Source: Linepithema humile (Eukaryota > Arthropoda > Insecta > Hymenoptera > Formicidae). From it: a stretch of DNA of 64,000 nucleotides. The DNA is taken from NCBI RefSeq assembly GCF_040581485.1, contig NC_090129.1, forward strand, positions 5,380,501 through 5,444,500. The letters are read 5' to 3'. This document shows positions 51,069 through 63,400 of the stretch, piece by piece. The translations under genes were made by a program, and so were the position numbers. Numbering within the stretch: the stretch's first letter is position 1; the number at the start of each line of letters is the position of its first letter. The notes beneath the pieces were generated by a model. That model was not told where the DNA came from. It was given only the letters and a program-made list of their open reading frames with translations, and did not search any database.

Positions 51069-52490
51069 GAGTTCTCAGGGTAAGACAGGTAGCGGCGTCT
51101 AACCTGCATACATTAAATCGAAATCATCGGGTCTGCGTCTATATGTATAGTATAGAATAACATATACGTATAAATATATATATAGAAAAAAACATGTTGA
51201 CAAAACGATGACTACAGCAGACTCACTTTAAATTAGTTATTTTTAATGCTTCAAAGGTATTGCAATTTCCTAAATATTTTTATCTTTATTTGCCCGAAGA
51301 TAAAAAATTAAAAAAAAAACATCAAGCTATAAATGCAGACGTAAGATAAGATTGAAAGAAAGTAAAAAATAAAAAAGATACAAAAGATTGTGATAGATTG
51401 ATGATTTAAATTTTTTAAAGTTGAATTTTAGACGACAATGGTTACATGGTCCAGTTGCATCTTGCATTGCATTATCGTTTGCGCTGAAGGCAGAAACTGG
51501 ACTTATCCGTCATGGTACACATAGCTCGAGAAGAACCGAATGTTTAACCGGTGCGCGTTTAAGCGGCCCAATTCGTAACATTAACATAACGGTAAGCAAT
51601 ACTGGATGTCAAAGCTTGACTGTGCGTTTAAGGGTACACACCTTGCCGAAATCCCACGGTAAGAAGTTAGATTGTTCGGCCTCGAAATCAGCGATTTCAA
51701 ATATATAGGAGAATAGCTGATGTTTTTTAAATGATATGCAGGATGCACGGGGAGTGAAACTCCGTGAGAAATTGCGGATGATCTGTTGGCTGGATCAGAG
51801 CCTTTTCGACAATTGGATATATGCAAAGTGGGATTCGCGATATATGCATAAGTCCGTTTTACTGTTGCACAGATCAGTTGTAAATCGACATTTCGAAGAA
51901 CGCGATGCAAAACATTATGCAAATGACATAATGCAAAAACGCAGTACATTCGTGTGAGAAGCTGTCTGTAATTATAACTTTAAGTAAGCTTTACTCGTTA
52001 CTTTAATCAAATGTTTGCTACAAATCTTTTGAAACCCTTTGTTTTTAAAATAAAATATGAAATTTGGAAAAAATATATAAAAATATTTTTATTATAAAAG
52101 AATTTTTTAAACATTTTATTGTCAAGCTTCTTGTAGTAAAAATTCACAAGCCAATTTTTATGATACAAAAATTTATTGTGAAACTTGGAAATGTATAGGA
52201 TGTATTTAGCGTATAGCACGTAAATATGCATACATACCTGTGATCAAACCCGTTCGTAATTTATTTATGGATTCAAATGACATACTGTTGCACTCTAAAC
52301 GGCGATGCAATTAACATTTCCATTTCGCGGACAAGATTTGTTATACATTCAACGCGTGATGTTAGTTACCATAATCCGGTAATTAAGTAAGTGCAGCCAC
52401 AATGCAACTAGCTATTCGCAGAATTTAGTTGATTTAGCAATATATTATTGCGGTGAATCGTACGTCGTCGTTTGTACGAAGTTAAGTTCT

Positions 52491-52530
52491 GTGTATTCCT
52501 GCGTATTCCTGTGTATTCCTGTGTATTCCA
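52491..52530. repeat. 10-base minisatellite, four units
   Basis: The unit is GTGTATTCCT; unit 2 has C at position 2 and unit 4 ends in A. Confidence 0.95.
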
Positions 52531-53236
52531 GGAAATAATTTCAGCATTTTTTTCAATTTTCCGGAAAAGATTGCAAAGCGAAAGGAATTCAAATCAGTAT
52601 AGTAGAAGAATTCGCGAGTGCCTGCAGTATTATACTGTATAAACCTATATTTATCTCCCGTGAACATCAATATCGCACACATCATTTACGAGCAATCGTA
52701 AAATAAGAACGACTGGAAATATTTTCGACTAATGACTATACGTGCCTTCTCATACATAATGCTGCTAAAAAAATCTCTCACAGAAAAAACAATCGTGATT
52801 AATAATGCGTGTCTAATAAAATAGTTTTCGATCGAATCCATCACAAATTCTTTTAAATAATGAACGGCAATCTAAAATTGATTGAAAGCGGTTTATCGAA
52901 AATTGTGGAATATTATACGAGATTGAATTGAAAGCACGTGTCGGTTTTAATTAATCTAGAGACGTCACTTCGTCAAATTATCTGACGCACAGCACAATAA
53001 TAGTATGTGATCGAGATTCATTGATGAGTAACGGGGTATGGGTGGAATTAGCGTTTTCGATGCTCGGAACTAAACGGCCGAAGGGTTGTAAGCTGGTATG
53101 CAGATGAGCCGACATGGTTCGACCCCGGAGGCGGATGTTGGCAGTCTGCAGCTACGTAGACAATAGGCCAGTGCCATTATGTCCGTCGAATCCTAAAACC
53201 CCATAGAGTCGTTCTTCTCTGTCTATTATCCCGCTG

Positions 53237-53269
53237 GTGGCAGGCCACATTGTGTATCCGGCCTGCCAC
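53237..53269. repeat. GC-rich hairpin with perfect 10-base stem
   Basis: The arms GTGGCAGGCC (53237-53246) and GGCCTGCCAC (53260-53269) flank a 13-base loop. It is in a GC-richer stretch (53090-53440) about 550 bases downstream, in transcript sense, of the UPF0489 exon. If transcribed it would fold stably. Confidence 0.85.
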
Positions 53270-53814
53270 GGGACCTCGGCCATTGTCGGTCCACCTAATT
53301 ATTCGCAAATCTTCCGCTCGTTGTCGGTGGCTCCCATCCCCCGACTCGCGAAATTCCATCGCCTCTAAAGCTTCCCGGTTCGGTCGCGATTCGCGCGATC
53401 CCTCGCCCTCGCGTTTTCCTTGTCCCCGCGACTACACTTTTACGAAATCAGATATTTCATGGCCCTCTTATGCGCTCAAGTTTGTGTATATTTTTGATGG
53501 CACAGAATCGGCCTCGAATATTTTGCAAACATGCGCATAAGTAAGACAAAATCGTACGCGTAGAGGAGAATTTTTAGTGCACGCTCGATCACATTCCTAT
53601 CACGCGAGATGTTTAAACGAAATTAATTCATTCGTAATGTATGATATCACTTTCCGCTATTTCTAATCATTTCTCTGAAACTTGGAGAAATTATATCCCC
53701 GAGAGTATATTTTCCTACGATTTTTTCAAATTATCTCATGCTTGTAAATAATATCATAAAAGCATCGCTAATCACAAAAAGCAATAATATTGTGTAAATA
53801 TAAAACAAACTTAC

Positions 53815-54009
53815 CTCTGGATCATCCGATCCCGGGTGCTTGTATGCAAATATAGAAATCAACTTGTCGTAGAGGTTTACGCGTTCATACAGAGTTTTAA
53901 ACGGGTTTCTCGTACTGAAGAAGTCGAGATCGATGTCTAAGATATACGGAGTATCCTTTTCAGGAAGGTACTGACGCAACATCGAGCCGATGGTTACAAA
54001 GTCATCTTT
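53815..54009 (-). CDS. internal exon of a UPF0489 (C5orf22-like) family gene, partial
   Basis: A 65-codon exon, phase 0 at both ends. The acceptor on the minus strand reads TTCTGTTGCAG just before 54009. The donor is a perfect GTAAGT at 53814-53809. The peptide begins KDDFVTIGSML, continues RQYLPEKD, then PYILDIDLDFFSTRNPF, and ends HPGSDDPE. The LDIDLDFF...NPF block is the hallmark of the UPF0489 family (C5orf22 and insect homologues). The family is of unknown biochemical function and full proteins are several hundred residues. Only this middle segment is present. The family's earlier HFDSHPD-type block should lie upstream (higher coordinates) and the C-terminal half downstream (lower coordinates). 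I searched both sides by eye for the histidine-aspartate and C-terminal motifs and found neither, so flanking introns are long or the other exons lie outside the window. The open frame runs past the donor into intron sequence, which is not coding. A retained fragment of a duplicated gene is the alternative, but intact splice sites and a clean frame favour a live exon. Confidence 0.87.
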
Positions 54010-55271
54010 CTGCAACAGAAAAATCAGAAAATCAGAAAATACATATTATAATATACGCGTTAATTATATATTTTTTTAGATAACATTTAGACACTTCAAT
54101 TCGTATATTACAACATTATATTACGGTAAAATTTTCTTAAATTTATAGAGATATATCAATTTTTCATAAGTACGGTACGTCGAGTGTACAATGTACATTT
54201 TGTATTTTTTCTTCAATCTACAAAATTTTTATGTCCCAATTTTATATAACAGTGAATGTAGTTTTACAAACGGTAGTATTTCCTGCACTTTTCATCGCCA
54301 ATAGTCGTGCTATTTTAGTTATTTGTTACTGAAAGCGGGGTTATTCACTGGAAGCTATCGCGCAATGAAACACGAGTATTCAGTTCTGCGAATTAGCGAC
54401 GCTATATTACTCAATCGTTTTTTTGACGCTGCTTGCTGCGCACCGACATCACTGGCGAAACGTTGACGATAATTACCAATAAAATGATCGATTGCCGATC
54501 GTTATACCGAGCCCACGGCCCGTTCGGTTCAATTTTCGAACGGGATCTGACCACCATAGGAACACACACGCGGGGCGGGCGGTGAAGAGAGGTCGGTCAA
54601 CGACGTGCGCAACCGTTCGTATGAACCGGATATTGTTCGTAGCGGGGCAAAACGCGATGCTGCCCGCGTATAGAGGGTTTTTTGTGACGCGCAAAAAACA
54701 ATGACTGCACTCGAATTAATTCTGTTAGAATTGATACTCGGCCCCGGTACTGGGATCGCAATTTGCATGCGTTCACAACAATGAAATACAACGGTGCGCG
54801 CGGGGTGAGCTGTAATACTATCGCGTGGAAGAGGGGAAAAAGGGGGGAAAGCGAGAGGAGAAGGGGGAAAAGGCAAAGCCAACAATCACCGTGGACAGTG
54901 GTTCTCAAAGCTTTTAACAATTTCGGTGCACTTGTTGACAATTGTTGGAGAGAGTATTTTTCAGCCAAATTGCCCAAATGTAAAATATTTGAAACAGCAA
55001 GACTGTACAAAAATTAAGTATTAATAAATATTTATTATATAAAAGTAATCTAATTATTTTATCGTGATAAATGAAACGCTTGACATACTGAATCAAAAGT
55101 TTTATTGATTTATCTACATTAAAATGATGCTAAATATTTTCCAACTTTTTTGTAATTTATTCCTATCTTTCCTTACATTTTGTCTCAAATCCAATCTATT
55201 CCAAAATCTATACCAATAAAAAATTTAAACTTATACTTTATTATAACACATTTCCTATGTATTTTTCTAGT

Positions 55272-55301
55272 TTTAAGAAGCAGATATTTAAGAAGCAGAT
55301 A
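55272..55301. repeat. 15-base perfect tandem duplication
   Basis: TTTAAGAAGCAGATA occurs twice without interruption. Confidence 0.95.
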
Positions 55302-56667
55302 TAATATTTGATATAAAGTGTTTTTAACTACTGAAAAAACATATTTCTTGCATTATATTATGCTGCCGAAACGTTTTTTCAATAACTAAAAGTATTTTTT
55401 TATCCGACATTACAAATGTGTGCGCGAATAATTATATAGCTTGAATGCAGCTGCGGAATTTCTTGAAGCGAAGCGATTAATTTTTTATGCTCTCGATCTG
55501 CCACATCGGCTGATAAGAGAGTGCGTTTTGCGCAACCTTCGCATCACGCTCTGCAGATGTTCATCGGTCTTATGTCTGATTTAATGCGACCATACGATCT
55601 CTGAACCAGATCGCTGCGGATCTATAATCCAATTGATGATGATGTCAACAAAAGCAATGTTCGCAAACGCGTCCATCATTAGAATTTTCTGCGAAGAAGT
55701 ATTTTTCTTTTTCCCCTCTTTTTCTCAATCTATTAAATCTGTAGAATCTGTTTTCATTGTGTATAATTATATAATTTATAATAATTATGTAAAGTATTAT
55801 TGAACATTTTGCTGGCTTTTTTATTAAAATAAAATTACGCACATAGTTATTTATAAAATAATTTTGTGTTGCATCTTTGCGCTCTGTTATATGATTACAT
55901 ATGCTAATACCATTTACAAATCTAGAATTTGCAATAAGTCGTATATTTATGGATCTTATGTAAAATAGTTTTTTGGAATATAATTGATGAGACAGAATCT
56001 TATTATTCTTATAAGAACCGTTCTGTAATAGTTATCATATTTTTGCAAATGTTATTAAGTGGTTTGGAATACCGCAAGAAGGCGGGACGCAGTAAAGCAC
56101 ATAATCATACGAAGTTATCTGCGATTTATGCTCGAATGATTTTTTAATTGCATTCTTATCTCGTGAGTTTGTATGAGTGAGGCTTACAGAGCGAGGCTTA
56201 TATGCACAAAGACATGCAATGTTCGAATGATTCACAAGGTTGTATAATTCTCTTTGCAAATTGTGTCTCGCGAATTATGTCGGGCGAAACAAAGGAAAGG
56301 CGAAGTCGTTGCGGGCAGCACACGATAGCAATGATAATTATCGAAGGAATTTCCCTGCGTCATATTGTTTTCAAGTAATGTCTAATAGTTTTTTTTTTCT
56401 TTATTTAACTAATGCCTCGCAGGCACGCATTAACATTTGAAACTTCCTTCGCGTACAAGCTCCCCATTATACAACATGCACAGCATGCGAACAAATTGCA
56501 TGCGCAAGAACTTTCCACTCAATACAGTGATTAATATTTTCGAACGAGACGTTATTACACTACACGTATATTTCATTCGCGATAGTGACCGTAAGTATCT
56601 AACTATTCAGCGTTGAATAATTCATCACATCAAGTATTTTCCTTCCCAGACATATTACTTTTTTTAC

Positions 56668-56705
56668 GATCATCGTTATGATGATCATTTAGATTTATAA
56701 ATCTA
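56668..56705. repeat. two adjacent palindromes
   Basis: GATCATC (56668-56674) and GATGATC (56680-56686) form a perfect 7-base inverted repeat. Three bases later comes the perfect 16-base palindrome TAGATTTATAAATCTA (56690-56705). Confidence 0.85.
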
Positions 56706-57944
56706 CAATCCTCGACGTATGTCGTGTTAATTTATTATTATTCTCTTAGCATCATATACTGATATTATTACGCACAAGAGAAATACAATAGAATATAAAA
56801 ATATTCTGCACTGTTTATAATTGTTGATTGTAATACAGAAAAGCGCGTAAAGCGAAATGTCATTGCCGGCTAAATTTAAATCGCTCGAGCGCGAAAGTCG
56901 GACGTTGCACCCGGCGCGAGTGCAATAACGCGATAATCCGTCGACTTCGATTTCGGCAGATATTTTTGTCTGTGCAAGTGCTTCGGAATTAACACACAAT
57001 TGCGATAGCGATACTTCTACACATATGAATCATACAATAAGATAGATGTTACATAAATATTTGAGAACTGCGCTTTCAGTCTTGCATAATTTTGTGTGCA
57101 ATAATTTTAAATGCTAGCATTAATAGTGATATAATAAATGAAGCTAATTTCGCAAAATCGATTACTTTTCAAAATAATAATTATTGTATTAATCTTTTAA
57201 TATTAAAATATTTCTATTTCTGTAGAGCGTAAAACTCTATCTGCATCTCGTTATTTCACCATTCTTGAAAAAAATATCTGCAATTTCTTAACAATGCAAA
57301 TTCTAACAAGCGCTTACGTGCATTTCAAAGAGCCAGTCTGCTTTCGTACAAATGAATATGTTTGAACAACACGAAACGAGTCTCGCGAGAAGCACGTGGC
57401 CCCTCGCAAAAGACTCAACATCTATATGTATGTGTACTATGCGGCAGAGATCGCCGGTCACACCACTGTCGCGATTGCAATTAAGGCGAGCAGTGCCATA
57501 TGCAAATGGTCGCATTGTCTTGACCCAAAGTGGCACGATCTCGGTCGACTCATTGTGTTTTCACGGACAGCGATGGCAGAGTAAAGCTTCGCAAAAATCA
57601 CAGCTTGCTAATTTACATCGATTGCACGTATTGTACGAAAGCGCGAAGAATTTTTCATTAAACGAGCTTTTGTTCTTCCAAGAAAATTTAGATAACTGCG
57701 AGAAATAATTTAAAAATTAATCCCGCACTGATGCGAATCGAACGAGGCAATCAGGACGAGAAAATTTTCTGATCCTCCTCTCTTATTATTATCTCGCTGA
57801 AACTCTTCGGTATAATCGCAAAAAATAGATTGATCTCAATACGTGACAACGAGCCAACATCCGCAACCACAAATCATTCGTCGATCCGATATGCAATCGC
57901 TCGCGAGCTCGCGAATCAGTGCAATGAGACTGCATATAGCGAGC

Positions 57945-58079
57945 GTTACGCAAGCGACCGAAGTAGACGTTCAAGATTCGACGCAAAAGTCACGTTTTCA
58001 TGACGTTCCCGTGTCGCGTTCCGCTGACCTCGCGCTCACCCTCGCGCGCGCCGATAATTAATTAATACGTGTTACGCAA
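57945..58079. promoter_or_regulatory. paired GTTACGCAA sites (bZIP-type)
   Basis: Identical GTTACGCAA motifs at 57945-57953 and 58071-58079 match PAR-bZIP or C/EBP sites (vrille/Pdp1 class in insects). The interval is CpG-rich and continues into a GC-rich block up to about 58380. Homeodomain-type TAATTAATTAA lies at 58055-58065. Confidence 0.3.
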
Positions 58080-58752
58080 CGTGTGGGCGGCGCCCACGCT
58101 CGATGACGCTCGTATTGAATTAGCAGGATTTCAAACGTTCGCCCTCTTGCGCTGGCAGCGTTCGCCACTCGTCGTCTTTCGAATCGCGAATCCACCCGCG
58201 ACAAACGCAATCAACGGCACCGCGTGAGCGCCCGAGGTGCGTCCGTGCGCTCAGTCGGGCGCTATCGCGGCCGGGTGTCGATCCTGACGCATTGTTCTTG
58301 CACAAGGAGAATTAGTCTCGCGGACGGGGCCAGACGGCGCGTTAATTAAAACAATACCCCCCGTCGGCGCGTACACGCGCAGAAATTCGAATTCCACGCA
58401 TATGTCAAACCTTTACTCTCCACACGAGCCACGCCCTCGTACACGTTTTCTCTTATGTGTAAATTAACCTTCCACACGCGCACACACACTCATACTATAT
58501 TCAAAATCTAACTTCACACTACTTACAGGGTTAATCATACAATTTTCATTGTTCAAGATACTGCGTAATTTTTTCCGACACGCAAATGGAACCGTTTGTG
58601 CCTAGGAAAACTTTATAGCGATTTTTATTTGCTTGTTCGATCTTCTGATTTAAATTACAATGTAAAATAATAATTTTAATAATAAACATTTTCAGGGATT
58701 AATTTCCACTCATTAAAAATAACATCTTTTTTTTGTCGTTGTTCAAAGATAT

Positions 58753-58770
58753 TTATATATATATATATAT
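58753..58770. repeat. TA microsatellite
   Basis: Nine TA units in AT-rich DNA. Confidence 0.9.
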
Positions 58771-59099
58771 TCAGAGATATACGATTAAGTTTCCAATCAT
58801 AAATCGAAATATCTCAATTATTCAGCTGCATATTTACGAGCTAAAGTGCTATAAATGTGATGGATGGCTTCCTTCATCCACTCATTTCTCCAATTATAAT
58901 TACGACGAGTGGAGAACGGACGCCAATTAAAACGGCGGAGAAGCATAGGAGCATTCGCGCGTAAACGGAACAAATCCCGACGAGGAGTTAATATAAGTCC
59001 GAAAGCATTTTCGTTCCGATCAACCTCCTACGTACCGCGACCGGGAACGATGCATCTTCCTATCTACGTAGAGAGCCGCACAAGAGAGATCCCGCCGTA

Positions 59100-59755
59100 C
59101 GAACGCTGTCGGTGTTCGTAAAGACGTCAAGCCTACCCTCTCTTCGATCAATGTCGCACGGCACGTTCGATCACGTTGAGGAGCCAGCGAGCGGCAGCGA
59201 CGGCGGCGACGGCGGCGGCGACGGCGGCGGCGGCGGCGGCGACTCGTCACGACGAGTCAGCACGTTTTGTAGAAGGGCTTCGTAGATGGGTCTCGGTGCT
59301 CAGTATGCAAGCTCGGTGGTGGCCGCATCCGGCGGGTACGCGCTCGCGCGCGCAAGCTCAGAAACTCACGTTGCATTATGTATCCGTCTGTCGATACCGA
59401 GCACCACGCGTCAGCGCGATGATAAGAATAGAATAATAGAATTTTCTATGAACCTTCCGTCGCCGGGGGAGGGCGGTCGGGGAGGAGAGGCACTATTGCA
59501 AAAGGAACAAAATAACGCGGCGCTCTTTCCCTCTCTTTCTCCTGCCTGATTCTCTGAGAAGCAACGACAAGCCGCGTTCCCCGCTGCGTCTCGTGTGTAT
59601 CTCGTCGGTAGATCTCGCCTCGCACGCCTTTCTTGTCGATATCGACGCTGAAATGCCGTTAAAGTGCCACCGCGTCAGGGCTTCCTCGAAAAAAGAGCCC
59701 GTCGCGCTCCATCTTCTTGCACGGCGCGGAGAGACGCCGCTTCCTTGGGAAGTGA
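59100..59755 (+). promoter_or_regulatory. CpG-rich block with GGC/GAC repeat, candidate promoter and first exon
   Basis: A GGCGAC/GGC repeat lies at 59191-59243. CpG-rich sequence continues to a GGGAAGTGAGC donor-like site near 59748-59752. An ATG at 59653 opens 56 codons to TAG at 59818-59820 (starts MPLKCHRVRASSKK); no family was recognised. A promoter with a mainly untranslated first exon on + is a reasonable guess. Arginine-rich frames through the repeat are artefacts. Confidence 0.3.
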
Positions 59756-60149
59756 GCGGGTTCGCGCGCGAAACGGACTCTTTTCCCGAGAAAGGAAGGC
59801 AGAGGTTTTTTGATAATTAGAAATATATAGCAGTTCTTAATAACGCAATAAAAATGCAATTCTTAAAAGCTGCAAATTAAAAAGATCCGGCTTGTATCGT
59901 ATTTCTTCTGTGCACGTGAACCAAACGTGCAGACTGGAATCGTGGCAAACATTATTTCAGCTTCGCTATCATTTGCTCTTATTGTGTTTTTTTTTTCTGC
60001 TCTTTTTCGCAGTGTGATGCCAACGTCGATGTCGGCATGTCGCATAACGCCGCGACTATCTCGACCTCGTCGAAATAAATTACGCGAGATAAGTTTCGCT
60101 CCCATATTTGCGTGCTACCGGGCTATACTATCTTAACGCTACCGCGATT

Positions 60150-60335
60150 CTACGGCTGGTAATTGTCGGCCAATTACCGTGGCGCTGACGTATTTAGTCG
60201 CATGCGAAAAGAGCCGTCCATTGTTCGCTACCCGTCTCGGTACCCGCGCTCCTAATTATGTATAATGTCCGCCGGGAAATCGCGGGCGATACATCTGCGA
60301 ACGTGCGCCTCGTCCCATTGTTTACGCGAGCAATC
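60150..60335. promoter_or_regulatory. enhancer-like block: homeodomain palindrome, two SOX sites, forkhead site
   Basis: GGTAATTG (60158-60165) and CAATTACC (60171-60178) form a perfect inverted repeat of homeodomain half-sites with a 5-base spacer. CCATTGTT SOX motifs lie at 60218-60225 and 60315-60322. The second overlaps a forkhead-type TGTTTAC (60319-60325). Such dense sites in a GC-richer island suggest a developmental enhancer. Confidence 0.38.
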
Positions 60336-60479
60336 GACGCCTTTCCCTGGGTGAAACTGTAAAAGTCACCGAAAAAACTAGAAAACGATCGCTCATTAAA
60401 ATTCAATTTTCTACGTGACCGTTCGTAAGCAATGGCGTTATGTATGTACATGTGTTAACGCAGCGATGCGATGTAAAAT

Positions 60480-63400
60480 TCTATCCTTGATGTAAAATTT
60501 CATGTATTAACGACTATTTTTTTAGGGAGAGGTACACATACACGCGCGACTTAATTCAGCGATTTTCTAATGCATATATTAAAATTAATGGTCAAGCAAC
60601 AGGAGAAGTGTAAATAAATTAATTCTGCATTCTTGATTTTAGATTGAAATATAAAAAGTACAGCAAAAAAATTACTAGAAATAAATAAAGAGAAAAAACT
60701 GGCATAAGAGGAAAATAGGCATTCGTCGTAACGGAGTAATAGTACGTAATTTATGTGCTTGTGCAAAGGTTTTCATGTTTATTTATTATATTATCTGTAC
60801 TGTTGCGTTCATTAATGCATACGATTATAAAATTTCTTTGCTCGTTGTCTTTCAACATTTATTCACTACATTTTTTACCCTCCACCCGTGCTCTTACCAT
60901 GCTCTCTTCTTTCATCGACGGCGCAAATACCTTCATGTAAATTATGCCGACCTGACCTTTAATTTCTCTAATCAATGGACTCGACTCGACTGCGCTGCGC
61001 TAAAGCACTGTAATACTTTTGCGGACACCTGTAGCGCTTCTAGTTAAGCAAACCTACGACTACCTGTTATTAGCAGGTTGCGCGCATACAGTAGATAGAG
61101 GATAGACAACATTGTCTTGCTTCGTGGCATAATTAACTCTCGTGGTATTAATTAGTGGCGGCGGTGCGCCGCCGTGCGGCTCATCCTGTCCACCGAGTCG
61201 TGGTCGCGAGTTAGTTCTTATGTTTCTCCCGTTTTTACGTGACTTGCGTCACGAAGAGACGTGTGGCAATAACAGTGTGTGAGTGTGTTTTTGTTAAACT
61301 ACTTATCGTGGTAATTTCATAATTTTCTACGATCGTACCGTCATCAGTGAACATAAACTCATAATGACAACTTTAAAGGCAATTGAAATAGTTTCTGTAT
61401 CATTAAAGAAAAATAATCTTTCAATTAATCATTTACCACTAATAGTCGCTTTGAATACCGAGTTATTAAAGTTTCTTGTTCATACATTGCGTATAATGTG
61501 AAGAACTAATTAGTGTTTTCAGTAAGCAAAATGTGAGCAATCAAAACTGCTAATTGAAGCGGTAAAAGAAGTATCGAGAAAAATAAAATAAAATCAATGT
61601 TATTGCGTTATAATAAAAAAAAATATATATATAATGATGTAAGAGTCAATTCAAATAATATACGAGCGATTTTTTAACGATTTCAAGTAACGGAATTTCA
61701 TAAAAAGTATAGTCGACGCGACCAATTGTAAGAAAATCTAAAACACAGTAGCTTGTTGAAAATATTTGAAATATATTCAACTTGAAGTGTCTAATGTTGC
61801 TCTTTACGAATACAAAAATTGTAGCTCCTCTTACACGCCATGTATGTTTGCTGCGATATTTTTCTTGCGAGAGTGAGAGGAAGAGTGTTCGATATTTGCT
61901 GGCATAAGAGGAATTCAATAGTGTTGTACGAGTCTTAGGTGCCACGAAGAGCTTTGACCACAGGCCGCATACCAATAGTCGGCAAAACACACACCGCAAG
62001 AAAGAAAGAGAAGGAGACAAAGAAAGAGAAAGAGCGAGAGCTCAGCGGACGCGCGGACGAAGAGAGGCGAAAAGAGAGCAAAAGAGAGAACTCGATCGCG
62101 GCTGCAGATGCTTGCGATAGCACGTATAAAAGATGTATCTACATTTAGTTCGGACAGGCACCACTTTATTCGCTCGCCGAGCGCTAACAAGTGTTTTCCA
62201 TCGGTCGAAGCGATGCTTTAAAGATCCGCCGAGTGCAACCGGTCTGCCACGAAGTCGCGCTACTTGCTGGTAGCTCGTTTGGAAGTGCGGCAAATCTTCC
62301 CGCGCGACCAACGCGCGGCTGTCAATCGACCTTTTGATTTACTTCACTGATACATCATCACGTATCCGCCGACATATGCAACCGGAATGTTCTCCAAGAC
62401 CAGCGTGCTTCTTCAGCCACTTTATTCATATACCGGTGCAATGCAGGTTCGCGCGCATTTCGCATTCAATTGCTATTAATAAAAACGATAAAAAGTTTCT
62501 TATCATAATTTGATTTTATGCAAAAATTCATAATTACTCTAAGCGGTGGATTTATCGGTGTATTAAAAATGTGCTTTGAATGATGAATAGCTAGACATTA
62601 GCATAAAATAAAAAGTATTCAATAAATGTTTCATGAAATATTTAAGCAAAATATTGATTAGCGCCTTAAAGTAATAATTGCGTCGCACCCGAATTTAAAT
62701 GTGAAACAATTTATGATATGTTTGTGAAATATGAGCTAAATCGGTTTGCCGCGTCTCAAATATCCTGCAATTTTATTCTTAAACGCTTAGTGTGGTCCTC
62801 GGACAGATGAAACGAAAGCGGAATAAGAGACCGCAAAACATGGGAACAGTATTTCATCCTTTATAGATGTCGGTTCGCGTGCAAGAGGCGTTCAGCCTCA
62901 CGAAGTCGAGAACTTCTGGCTTTGATAGGGCTTACAACATCGGCTTCGAGCACTCGAGGATCACGATTCGGTGACGTGTAGCTGGTCTGTTATCCGGATA
63001 CCGTCGCAAACGGGTGCACATAAACGTAAACTTTACCGAAGGAAGGTCAGTGCATGTATAGGCCAGGTTGAGCATAGAAGCGGACGTCGTATCCGCGGAA
63101 GTAGACGACTATTTCGAACGGGTAAGAATTGGCCAGAGCGGAGTACAAATGCAATAATTTTGCAACTCACTCGAACATTTTTAGCATTTTCAGAAATACT
63201 CTACTATTTCTAATAGCTGACGTTTGTTTCTTGCAACCAAAATTTACGATCAAACAATTGCGAGCAGCGTGACAAGAATGAAATTATTGTCAATTTTACG
63301 GCGAGTGGGTTGCTTTTGAGTTGCCAAAATAACAGTATGCAATTTTTATTTCAAATTGAAAGCCATGGAAATACCTTTTACCTATAAAATATACAGATTT

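Larger units (their letters stand above)
54020..57900. other. likely intron upstream of the UPF0489 exon
   Basis: On the minus strand this should be intron leading into the exon at 54009. It was searched for the family's HFDSHPD, ENW and KPPWA-type segments without success. A donor-like CACGTAAGC on - near 57315 follows an open frame, but that frame matches no part of the family. Confidence 0.45.

Noticed and set aside
53116..53126. GGTTCGACCCC, a tRNA T-arm-like box
   Set aside because: No acceptor stem, D-arm or anticodon arm could be built around it.
54916..55010. Minus-strand frame 54597-55010 as an upstream UPF0489 exon
   Set aside because: It lacks the family's HFDSHPD or ENW motifs and has no donor in the right place.
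59020..59250. Arginine-rich frame on -
   Set aside because: Made by the GGC/GAC repeat.
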